DNA of 64,000 bases from Whitmania pigra. Taxonomy: Eukaryota > Annelida > Clitellata > Hirudinida > Haemopidae. Position numbers and translations under genes: made by a program. Where the stretch lies: positions 38,501-102,500 of the forward strand of contig JAJTWR010000001.1 of NCBI GenBank assembly GCA_021613335.1, written 5' to 3'. Position 1 is the first letter of the stretch; every line of letters starts with the position of its first letter. This document shows positions 50,964 through 64,000 of the stretch, piece by piece. The notes beneath the pieces were generated by a model. It was not told where the DNA came from. It made no database searches and saw only the letters and a list, made by a program, of their open reading frames with translations.

Positions 50964-53061
50964 TATTGTAATTGAAATTGAATTGGTTGTCGATTCACAG
51001 TTGCATCATCTTCAAAATCGTCCTCACGACATGTCACACTCCAGTGACATCCAACCAATCCTATCTACCAATCCATCCTACCTAGATCACCTTATCCATT
51101 GTCACCAAACACCTGGTCTTCGTTCATCATCCAACATTCATCTCCAACCAGTCATCATAGGTCATCATTTGTCAACAGAGGCTTCTCATTATTTATTTAT
51201 TTATTTATTTAAGCTAATATTTAAAGTGACGAAAGCAGAAGTGGCAGGATTTAAAAGGCACTGTTACAACCAAAACAATTCGTTCTACAGTCGAGCAAGC
51301 TAGATTTTAAAAGAAATTTTAGATGTTAATGGGAAGGTTAAATAAATGAGTTTTAAGTTTTTTTTTGAACATCATCATCATATGCTTCTCCTATTTCCTG
51401 GATTGGACTTCCTAAAGTCTTCAAGACTCATCTCTTCAGGATTTCATGGGACAGCGAGAACACAAGGCGCCTCTGATGCACTTGGAGTATTACAAATTAA
51501 TTATTATTCATAAATCCTTAATGTTTACACGTCGTTACATATCCTATGTATTGCAGGCTCTAGTGAATAAGATACAAAATATCTTAGGTTACGTTAAGTG
51601 GTTAAGTGGTTCATTTTAAACACTAACTACGAAAAACGCGAAAACCCAAAAGACACATTTTTCCATTTCGTAATTTCAACTCAATTTTCGCTCATCGTTT
51701 CCAAAATGTCCACAAAATTGGTTTTGTTAATGCTTCAATTAATTAAGTTTTAAAGATTAGGAACAACAGAAAGCTGCCATTTTTCTACTGTCTTTTTCGT
51801 ACTGATTAACACCATGCCATTTAGTTTCCCCTCATCCTAAGAAATTAACTTTCAAATGAGACATTAACACATACTAAAATTATTGGCGAAAAGGATAATG
51901 TTTTTTACATACCTATTTTTCTTATAATTTGAATAATTAAAATTTAAAAAAATGCCAAATACTATGACCATATTTATGTCTATCAAGGTCTGTCAAACTT
52001 TTTAAGTTGCATTTAAAACTAGTATATTCTGTTAATTTAATTCTAACTAAATGATACTTGAATGTTGTCCTCAATGTTTGAATGTTCAGGTAAATTTAAA
52101 AAGTTAAAAATACATTACGAGACAGATCAATTTCTGCGAATCTAGAATCGATTCGCGAATTTATTTTTGTTTTATAAATGTAAATATCAGCGTTGTTTTT
52201 CCTTTAAACAAAAATTTGAATAAACAAATAGATTGGAAACTTCAACTTACGAAAAATTCAACAATCCACGTTTAAAAAAAAATACTCAAAACGGTTAAAA
52301 CAACCTATTTTTTAGTCGGCACAAAAAATCGTCTGCAGACGTCGTTCCATTTGCACGACTGAAATTCAGCCGGCTCCCAATTATGCCGAAATCATTATTT
52401 CTTATTGTCGGAATTTAAATTTCAAAAATTTAATTCAAATGCACCGAAAATAAGACTCCATCCCGAAGCTATATACTCCTTGTCTCGCAACGCACATTTT
52501 GTCAGGCGCTGCTCAGCGCTACCAGGTTTAACGATTGGGTCCAACGGCGTTTCTTTTACGCATGGCGCATCCTTCCTTTCCTGTTTTCCAGACGAAATTC
52601 GACAAAACGACGCTTACATTCCTGCATAATTTCATAATTAGGCTTCGAAATTGACGATTTTTCCATATTTGCTTGTTCAATTTCTCAATTGCAATAAATC
52701 GTGTTAATAATACATTTGGGATTTGGGGATTTTTCTAAGAGCGCATTTTGAGATGTGGTTAAATTTTCTAATCGTAGAGATTTGTAAGTTTAATTTAATT
52801 TGCATTAATTAGCACCGAGCGCCACAAATCAATCTCAATGCTGTTCATTGACTTGTTCGATGGTTTACCTTATTTTAAAAGTTGAACATTTTTTAACAAT
52901 TCGAGGTAATGTAATTAAACAAAATTATTTTTAGTCGAATAATAAAAATTATTCAACATTTTTCATCGCATTGAGCACCGATGTTGTCATAAATAGTTTT
53001 AGCTCTTGTAACTCTTTTCGTCATTGAAATTTTGTCGGACGGTATTTCGTGCTCGGATGCG

Positions 53062-56419
<3,358 letters not shown>

Positions 56420-56504
56420 TCCGTTCGTCGATTCTTTAGTCCTTAGAAGATTCGCGGTGCGGGATCGTCGACAAGTGTCCGCAAGCGAATGCTGATAATA
56501 AGTT

Positions 56505-56510
56505 AATAAA
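56505..56510 (+). terminator. Poly(A) signal of the PRELID3 gene
   Basis: AATAAA 86 bp after the stop codon. Confidence 0.6.
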
Positions 56511-56887
56511 GTTAACTGACAAAAAATAAATTTAGTACCAGCTCGATGTTGATAATGATCACGGCGACGATGCCGCTCACGCAAACGATTGTGAATTTTA
56601 ATAATTAATTAATTCGATTGGTCACAGATCTCTTCAGGGCTCTCTTAGCTCTGAGTGCCTTCGGGAATTTGGCCAATTGCGGACGGATCGTCTGCTTTGC
56701 CTCGAGGATTCCAGAAAGTAGACTTTTTTTAGGAAAATTTATTTAGATGCTTTAGACAAGTTGTACTTGTCGTTCTGCCTGGTTTGCGACGTGGTCTTAG
56801 CTTGTTGTTGTTATCGTCGTGGTTTCGAGTTGTTACGTTAAGACGAAGTTCAGGAAGGATCACGTTCGAGTTCGAAAATCAAGTTTT

Positions 56888-56893
56888 TTTATT
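56888..56893 (-). terminator. Poly(A) signal of the 69-aa gene
   Basis: AATAAA on the - strand, 40 bp downstream of the stop at 56933-56935. Confidence 0.55.
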
Positions 56894-56932
56894 CTGAATC
56901 AATCGACGTAACAATCGAACGCTAAATTCGAA

Positions 56933-58220
56933 TCATTGAGAGTCGCTCGCAACTTTGCTCGTAATTTCTCGGGCGCCTTCGGACTTCCGATCGTCGCTCT
57001 TCTTCTGTTGTTGTTTCTGTAGCCAAGCAATCACTTCGGGTTGTTTCAAGAGGGCCTAAAATGGAATCATTATCAAAATTCTCTTCTGAATAAGAGGCAG
57101 TTCAATGGTTAAGTTGTTGTGTGATAATATCGAAATCTGATTTCGTCAATGTCGTTTTGTTTTTGTCTCGGGTTAGAAATAAAGGTTTTAACGTAGGTCT
57201 CGAAAATTGCTTGAGCCTATTGAGAGAGATAGTGTTGAATCGTTCGTTAATCTTTGAATTTGGTTTTCAACGTAACCTCGGAGAATGCAAGGAAAAGGTT
57301 AAACTATTGAATAACAGAAAAAAGGGCTGAGTTATAGTTCCAATGAAGATTGCAGCAGGAAAACAATGCCATCATTATTCAACTGAATGAATTAAGGTCT
57401 GCCAATAGTAAGTTTGTGCCCTATATTATGTCAATTTTATGGCAAAGGATTAGCAAAAAAATTGGTCGTGGTTGTAATATTTTAAAACCTGGCTCCTTCC
57501 CTTTGGTGGCCTTAACGATAATGCAGTAAACCACTGATGACACAATTTTGGTAAAAGTTGCAATGGCATGTTTCAGTAATTGATATTTCTGATATAATTT
57601 ATAATTTGCAAAGTGTCTGAATCTCCATTGTCCTTAAGAGACAAGTATTCAGTTGATGTTCGAGCCCTTGTAAGGGAGGAAGTACATTTCAGCAGGGGGC
57701 ATATGCCAAGTTTCTAGATGAGGGTTCGCTGGTTGATAATTAGTAGTTGAGTGGTGAAAGATGAACGAAGATTAGATATATGGCAGCAGAGAATGAGATT
57801 GGAATGGATTTTGTAAGTCTTGTCATTGGGGTGATTTTGATGGTGTGATTATGAATTGCCAATTTGCTTCAGTATTACTGAGAGCTGGATTAAGGAGAAC
57901 AAATTTAGCAAGTTTATTTCGTGCTCATTGCGAGGATCGGATCGAAGATTCTGATAAAGTGTTTGAGAATCCATGTTATTGACAGAGGTTCTCAGCTGCT
58001 AATTATAACAAAAAAGTGTCGATATATCGATATATATGTCATATAAATGGCTCGGTGATATGTGCTTTCACATTCGATAAGAATACATAAAACACTCAAA
58101 AGATCAGATAAATGCAATTTAGCAGATTCCTACCAAAGTTTTATCCCATAGAACATCATCCAGAAGTTCCTGTTCGCTGCAATGACTGTTTTCCAAAGAG
58201 CAATATTTTCGTTTGGGCAT
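56933..58220 (-). CDS. Small two-exon gene, 69 aa, unknown function
   Basis: Exon 1 58220-58134 encodes MPKRKYCSLENSHCSEQELL followed by DDVLWDKTL; a GTAGGA donor follows. Exon 2 57055-56933 starts after a TTTTAG acceptor with ALLKQPEVIAWLQKQQQKK and ends SKVASDSQ with TGA. Both exons are in phase (70 codons with stop), and a poly(A) signal lies 40 bp downstream. The middle (ELLDDVLWDKTLALLKQPEVIAWL) is strongly amphipathic and would form helices; the tail is charged and probably disordered. No signal peptide or membrane segment. I do not recognise the family. Exon phase, splice sites and the poly(A) signal support a real gene, but it is small enough for chance to matter. Confidence 0.55.
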
Positions 58221-58456
58221 CTCAAAAGCAATATCGTACGTTACTCATTATGATTGAGAAACTAGGGAAATATTTTTTTTATTGAATGATGCGAAAAGTT
58301 AATTTATACAAAATAGATAGTTCTTTGTCTAACAACATTAATACCATAACAAAATAATATTACAATTGATAAAGCTTTAAGTGAAATTAAATTTTTAAAC
58401 TAAAATTTTTATGCAAAGCGAATGACGACAGCAATAACTCAGGAAAATAAACAAAT

Positions 58457-59270
58457 ATGTTGACTGTCATTGCACTCCCGCTGCTAATTTGGCAGTGCCT
58501 TATAATTATTAGCCAAATACGGGAATCATATGAAATTAATTGCTACTACTGTAGAGGTTCATCGTTCTTTAGGCACACGTGTAACGATCCACTGAACATT
58601 TCGGACCCCACATTGGCCAATTGTACAGGAGACGCATGTCAGACGGTGAAATTTAAAAGCGGAAGTATGATGAACTAACTTTGGATACATTTGATTTCAA
58701 GAATTCATTTCCAATAACTTTGAAGATGCTATAAAAAAAATTGGAATATTTTAGAGATGTAATACGATTGAATTATTTATGTAAACAGTATTTAGTAGGG
58801 CTGCAGATTGATTATTTTCTTTAATTGCGATTTATGTATTAGTCGTAGTTAATGCATTTTCCACCGCACCGTCTTATTTTCCAACTAATTTCCCAATATG
58901 CTTCCATTTTAAACAAAACAAACATCATACAAAGTAAAGTTTTTGTTTCACAGTTCAATCTCATTTTTCCTGTTAAGTTTATCCAGTTACATTATCCAGG
59001 TGTCGACTGCCTTCACGATGAATTACTATTAACAGTTAAAATTAAATCATGAAAGGTATCATCAGAACCTGTTTTTACAAGTACAGAGGACCTATGACAT
59101 GCAAGACTTACCCCGACGTAAAGATGTGTCCATGCGATACGGATTTTTGCAACAAAGACGACATCGATTCCAGACATCCGGCGACTAACATGGAGAGATT
59201 GGGCCTAATCAACTACAAAACTTACATCGCTAAGTTCTTGGACATTGTCGACTGCGCTGAATGTGGATAA
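58457..59270 (+). CDS. Secreted Ly6/uPAR-type three-finger protein, 2 exons, 140 aa
   Basis: Exons 58457-58664 and 59056-59270 join in phase (141 codons with stop). The first 24 residues (MLTVIALPLLIWQCLIIISQ) are a signal peptide. The mature part has ten cysteines in the Ly6 order: CYYC, HTC, NC, DAC, then TC, TC, CPC and the closing FCN. The closing 'CPCDTDFCN' with Asn after the last Cys is typical of the fold. The family binds receptors or channels (for example Quiver/Sleepless) or acts outside the cell; which applies here is unknown. About 40 residues follow the fold without a clear hydrophobic GPI-anchor tail. The exon 2 acceptor (ATGAAAG) has a poor pyrimidine tract, so this junction is the weak point. 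Confidence 0.7.
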
Positions 59271-62200
59271 TTTAGCAACAAAAATAAAAAATTAATTGAG
59301 ACACGAAAAAAAGCGCTAACATGTGTGGTAAATATTGCCACCCGTTCAATATATAAATGTATGACTCTGTAAAGAAGTAACATTTTGATTCAGACTTGAA
59401 TTTCATGCAATTATTAATATTTTTATATACTTTCTGGTAGAATAAAGTACTGCGAAAATATTCTGACTTAATTAGGAAACTAGTGTTTATTTATACAGAT
59501 TTTTATAAAAAGATTGCGCTGATATAAAAATATGTAAGCTATTGAATATCAAACCAGAATGAAACTGATTTTGTGTAAACAAACCTTAACTACTGCCTGA
59601 TAAAACATTACTGTATATTACGATTTATTTAACAATGATTATAATTAATAAATATAATAATTAATGTAATAACAATATTAATAATAACAATAATAATATT
59701 AATAACAGTAATATTAATACTAATAATGATAAAATATTTTTCGATTTGTTCATCCGAACCTATTTTCGGAGAGAAGAGGCAGAATTCATCCAATTACATG
59801 GAACAGTGCGACTTGTCTCTTGGAAAGAATGAATTATAAATTGAAAATTTATTTATAACCATTTCACAATGATTTTAAAATAATTCAGTAATTATAATGT
59901 TTGCAGCTGTGATAATAGTTTTTATTGTCGTCATTATTATAACCATCTCACAATGAATATAAGATAATTCATTATTTGGAATTATGGTAAGTTATAAAAG
60001 TTACATGTTGAATGAATTATAATTTTTTTTTTTTTGAAAATAGAAAAAAAAATCTCCAAATTTATGTTCCTTAATGTTTCAGGTTAACCTGCGCACATTT
60101 TGAGCATTTTAAATTTTATTTCGTGAAATTCGGACGAAATATTGATCTGAATTTAATAAATTTGATAATCTACGATTCAGGTTACCTTTAATACATGCAT
60201 GAAAATTATTTGACTATTAATAGCTATTTTCACCCACGAGGATTGACAAAAAACTATTTATAATTTTTTTTTATGCTCTGATGATTCAGATCCTAACACA
60301 CAACCAGTTAGATTTTAATCCTAAAAAATAAAAATAAATCGAAAAAAAAATATTCCACTATGTTACGCCACGTGTGGCTCCAATCGGAGAAAGTTTTAAA
60401 TTTCCAGGATTAGAGAAAATCGTAAGATAAGTTCCCTTTTCGTCATAAATTTCGTTTATTGCAGCACATTTTTTGGCATCGACGGTCGTTTAAATTTAAG
60501 TCTGTTTCACATCTAAGAGGAAGTAACAGCTACTGGGATTTAATTTTAATTTTTGTTTTTTTTTGAATTTATCTTACACGAAGAAATGTATCTGTCCACG
60601 ATTACCGAAGTTTTTGACTGGAAATATTACATGAGCATCCTTTACTCTGCTAGTTATCTTCCTGTTTATTTACCATGTACTATTCTTACGCAACTCGGAT
60701 CTATTTGGAAGAAACTTTGTCAGATGATTATTCGTTGATGCTTTGTGTTCTGGAAGTCATTTAACCATTTTTTTCAAATAGTACTGGGATTTAATTTTAA
60801 TAGTTAACATTTTAGAAAATTATCCCTTTATTTAATGATTAATTTCTTTTAAATCAAAACTATTATTACAGTTCACAAATTTATGATTTATCAATTAAAA
60901 TTCTGTAAAAAAAACCCCAATAAAAATGCACAATGTTTATTCTGCTCAAGTTTCTTCAGATAATAACCAACTGTTTAGGTGGACTAACTTTTCTGAAAAG
61001 CAGGGTTCAAGTGAAACTGACGGATTCAGTAAAGATGAGAATAATATTAAAATGCATTTTGTGAACAACATAACGTAAATAAAAAAAAAACTAAATAATC
61101 ATACCTAGACAGCTGCTATGCACAGCACAAACCTTGCAAATAATTTTTAATTTCTACGTTCCAACTTCGAACATTGCAATGGATCAACTGATTCAGCAGC
61201 AGTTTTCTTCACTTGAAAATGTTGCATTTCAACAAAGCAAATATCTGCAGCATCTTGTGGGTACGCATCAGGATCAATCAACTATATGTGTATACTCCTT
61301 TCCCCATGTTCACATAGTGATTTATTTGTAATGTCATTATCATAAACTGCTATTTGCTGTTTAATAAGTGACCAAGCTTGTTCTTTTGAATTATCATAAG
61401 CAATGCTGACTGTTGTTTTTATGCGTTAGGCTGTGTACTATAATATAATATAATTTAATATAAGAGATAGAAAAGGAAATAGAAAGAGTATATTGCTAAA
61501 CTCTTTTCTGAAAATCTATTAATAGTTAAACAAAAATATAAAAAAAAAACAATTTATTACGTTAACAATATAGCACAATTTTAAAGTCTGAAATAATGTA
61601 ACCAATGTTAATAATTAAGTGAACTTAACAATTTTCAATTAATTTTCTGTTATTAATAATTGATAACTTTTGTCAAGTTACTATTTTCAGTCAGCCTGAG
61701 CTGATCATGCTAGCGATTTAAAAGTATTATTCAAAATTATTCACTTAGAAATAATTCAAAATAAAGAGGACAAAAATGGTTTTAATGCTTACAAGCTCTT
61801 TAAAACATTCCCTCTGTCCATTTCGTTTGAAACCTTAAAAAACATGACGTAAATATGAAGATGTTGTTTATTTTTTGTTAACAAGCCTTTCTCAAGTTAT
61901 AATTCAAAAGACAACAAGCTTTTTATTGAAATTTTATCTTTCTGAATGATCGACTTTTTTTGAGTAAAATTACGAAAATTCATATCTTCATCAAAGATGT
62001 CAGTACGTATGAAATTGTAAGTTCCAACTTCTTTAAATTTGTTCTCTGATTTGATCTAGGTCGGCAGCTCAGCTAATAGTTTACAAAAACACCAACTTAA
62101 TATTAATATTATTTATTTACTTATAATGACTAATTTAGAAAATATAAACTCTAACAATGAACAACGAATAAATCAATGAACGAATCAATTCACAAAGTAC

Positions 62201-62291
62201 TAACCATTTCTACTGATCGTGCTCTTAAAGGTCCGACATTGAACATAGGGAATCGAGAATAAGACCCGGCTCTAGGAGCGTTTTATCAGTC
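59271..62291. other. Intergenic region without a gene
   Basis: AT-rich sequence. A poly(A) signal that could serve the Ly6 gene lies at 59441-59446. Short open frames (60553-60738, 61134-61331) have no recognisable domain or splice context. The last 100 bp should contain the promoter and 5' UTR of the gene starting at 62292, but I see no TATA box. Confidence 0.5.
59441..59446 (+). terminator. Candidate poly(A) signal of the Ly6 gene
   Basis: AATAAA 171 bp after the stop; earlier AATAAA-like runs near 59283 are possible alternatives. Confidence 0.4.
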
Positions 62292-64000
62292 ATGGCTGGA
62301 CGCCTGGCCAGCATAAGAGCGGCTAGGAGCGAAAGTGCAGAAGAAGAATCTGACTTTGAAGATTTTCAGGAAACGCTGAAAAAATATTCGCACCTGTCGG
62401 AAGAATTAGACCCTCTAAAATTCGGCGGTAAAAACAAACTATTAAAAGAGCTAAAAGATCTCGAGGATGTCATCAACGAGTACTCGGAGGGGTACGACGA
62501 AGAGAAGGCAGTGAGAGTGAACATGCTGGTCGGCGCCATTTCCATGGGTATGGGCGAGTTGATGAGCTATCTGTTCAATTCTCGTCAGAACATCGAATCC
62601 ATCAGAACGCCGATAGCAGCAATTTCGACGGCCATTTCTCAGAAAGTAGCAGAAATCAGTAAGGAGGCCGTAAAAGATTCTCCGGAAGTCTGCCATCTAG
62701 ACGTCCAGCAGAAAAGATTAGGCCAGCAACTTGCTGCTCTCAATGACGAATTACTTCAAGCATCCAAACAGACGGCGGAAGCAGAGATGGCGACTTTAGA
62801 TGCACAAAAAGTATGCGCCGAGACTTGTGCAATTGCCGAAAAACTGAAGGAAGAAATGGAATTAAAAAAAAAGGAAATGGCGGAGGCCGCTCTGCGGGTG
62901 GAATTGGAAAAACAAATGGCATTGGAGCGAGAGTTAGAAGAAAGGAAGAAACAAGAAGAACTGGAAGCTCTGCAAAAGTTGAAGGAATTGGAGCTCCAAG
63001 AGGAGGCATTCTTATGGCCGACCTTCCCACTGAACATCGAATCTGTTAACGAATTTGACGGAGGAGTAGGCTGTCTCGTGAAGACGGATCCGGCGATTTT
63101 GTACGAACGCGACATAAACTGCCAAGTCATGGATCCGAACGAATTGAATTACAACTTCTTGGACGACGAAGAGCTGGTCAGCAACATCTTGAAAGTTTAC
63201 ATGACAAATTGCGATTGCAACGATGGGGCAGTTATGTTCAACCCCGGTCTTTGTCTCTCATTTCCTCACTGCATGCCAAAACAGCAAAACAGTACCAGAG
63301 AAGTTATCGTCAAACTGTTGACACATCCAGAGATGCCCTGGGTTGAGCTTAAGACTAGCGATAAAATATTTGAAACCTACAAGGACATAAGATTTGCTCA
63401 GGCACAAACGACATTTATTGGAACGTTCATGGTCATTTCCAGAAACAAGCAAGCTACCATAAGATTCAAACGAAAAGGTGGTAAACGTACAACAACTTTA
63501 GATTCAAAGATACTCATCAAAGCCTCGGCAGATACCTTCGCAAAGCCTGAAAAGTTAATACTCCAACTGCACCCGATAGACCAACCCAGCATGAAGCAAC
63601 TTAGAAAAGCTACGGTCCTGGCACTCAACTTAATTTCCTCGAGCGCAGTGTACAGCATGTCGTGGGTCAACAAGCAATTTAGCGAACCGGTCAAAATAAA
63701 CGTCCCTCTACCTCCGAACCCTGCCATCTTGAAAAAACTGGCCAAAAACAAGCCAATGAAGGATGATGACAATAAAAGAATAGAAGGCGAAATGAAGAGT
63801 GAATCGAAAATTCCCGAGTCGAGGACGAGAGTTGGTATGGACGCGAGTCTCGAACACGACGAAGATGCCAAGACGTCTGCTCTGAACAAACCGATCAATT
63901 GGTACCTCGGCATCTACGATTTGGAGGCCGAAGATGAGAGTGACACCATCTTCCTTCTGAGAAAGAAGAAAGACAAATGGGTCACTGAAAACGTTCCCGT
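62292..64000 (+). CDS. Coiled-coil plus ZU5-like protein, resembles DTHD1 (partial, runs off the window)
   Basis: A single frame runs from ATG 62292 to the window end without a stop (569 codons so far, no intron needed). Start MAGRLASIRAARSESAEEES. Residues about 125-240 form a long Glu/Lys/Leu-rich coiled coil. From about 245 to 480 a globular part follows with FPHCMPKQQNSTREVIVKLL, FIGTFMVISRNKQATIRF and a closing PVKINVPLPPNPA block (about 466). This rhythm, including the 'F.KPV.I.LPLPP.P' end, is that of ZU5-type regions in ankyrin, UNC5, PIDD and death-domain-containing protein 1. A death domain would lie beyond the window. The DTHD1 assignment is by resemblance only; the coding nature is certain. 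Confidence 0.6.
   Translation, partial: MAGRLASIRAARSESAEEESDFEDFQETLKKYSHLSEELDPLKFGGKNKLLKELKDLEDVINEYSEGYDEEKAVRVNMLVGAISMGMGELMSYLFNSRQNIESIRTPIAAISTAISQKVAEISKEAVKDSPEVCHLDVQQKRLGQQLAALNDELLQASKQTAEAEMATLDAQKVCAETCAIAEKLKEEMELKKKEMAEAALRVELEKQMALERELEERKKQEELEALQKLKELELQEEAFLWPTFPLNIESVNEFDGGVGCLVKTDPAILYERDINCQVMDPNELNYNFLDDEELVSNILKVYMTNCDCNDGAVMFNPGLCLSFPHCMPKQQNSTREVIVKLLTHPEMPWVELKTSDKIFETYKDIRFAQAQTTFIGTFMVISRNKQATIRFKRKGGKRTTTLDSKILIKASADTFAKPEKLILQLHPIDQPSMKQLRKATVLALNLISSSAVYSMSWVNKQFSEPVKINVPLPPNPAILKKLAKNKPMKDDDNKRIEGEMKSESKIPESRTRVGMDASLEHDEDAKTSALNKPINWYLGIYDLEAEDESDTIFLLRKKKDKWVTENVP

Larger units (their letters stand above)
47230..53061. other. Intergenic region between ERG and PRELID3, repeats only
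   Basis: No coding exon could be supported on either strand. The region holds the minisatellites listed separately, a GT-rich patch near 49235-49285, AT-rich runs near 50090-50160, and a (TTTA)n patch near 51188-51211. A possible short - strand exon at 47336-47293 (MSLKNGSLDLDISS plus a GTGAGT donor) does not join the ERG exons in phase. Confidence 0.5.

Noticed and set aside
62451..63913. Several open frames on - and in a second + frame
   Set aside because: They are shadows of the long + frame starting at 62292, which is Glu/Lys-rich and leaves the other frames open.

Overview
The window is animal nuclear DNA. It holds AT-rich intergenic DNA, intron-containing genes with GT-AG splice sites, microsatellites, LINE, Penelope-like, SINE and hAT elements, and single-copy metazoan genes (ARFRP1, an ERG potassium channel, a PRELID3/slowmo protein, a GANP C-terminal protein, a Ly6 protein). 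I read it as an invertebrate bilaterian, possibly a lophotrochozoan such as an annelid. That lineage guess is an impression of gene and repeat style, not a measurement.

Region 1 (about 1-25,450) contains no intact host gene. It is a mosaic of broken, shuffled and partly duplicated retroelement pieces. Most come from one RNase H-bearing LINE (gag-like ORF1 with three CCHC knuckles; ORF2 with endonuclease, reverse transcriptase and RNase H). A Penelope-like element with a tandem 5' array lies inside it. Pieces on the + strand dominate up to about 17.9 kb, and pieces on the - strand from about 18.4 to 25.2 kb. Embedded are an antisense 18S rRNA 3'-end fragment (3917-4059), a histone-type 3' stem-loop (18407-18422), two sets of fragments that look like a viral nucleoprotein, and three copies of a chimeric repeat of about 1.0-1.3 kb. 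The composition resembles an element graveyard or a piRNA-cluster-like locus.

Region 2 (about 25.9-34.1 kb) is a gene block. A possible terminal exon of an unknown + gene faces tail-to-tail a single-exon - gene encoding the C-terminal GANP (MCM3AP) module without a visible SAC3 domain. About 1.8 kb further, divergently transcribed, is a complete 7-exon ARFRP1 GTPase gene (202 aa). An exact 126-bp tandem duplication sits between these two genes.

Region 3 (34.1-47.2 kb) is a 15-exon - strand gene for an ERG-type (KCNH) potassium channel. I could join it phase by phase into an uninterrupted 892-codon frame. It has a short, PAS-less N-terminus, one GC-AG intron, long microsatellites starting just after two splice donors, and a small hAT element in its last intron. 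Just upstream lies a second, longer decayed hAT element. ARFRP1 and ERG converge, with poly(A) signals 45 bp apart on opposite strands.

Region 4 (47.2-64 kb) has AT-rich intergenic DNA with minisatellites, then a 6-exon PRELID3/slowmo gene (+), a two-exon 69-aa gene (-), a two-exon secreted Ly6/three-finger protein gene (+), and a long open frame running off the window end (+) with a coiled coil followed by a ZU5-like region resembling death-domain-containing protein 1. The genes show no shared pathway; they are ordinary neighbours rather than a functional cluster.
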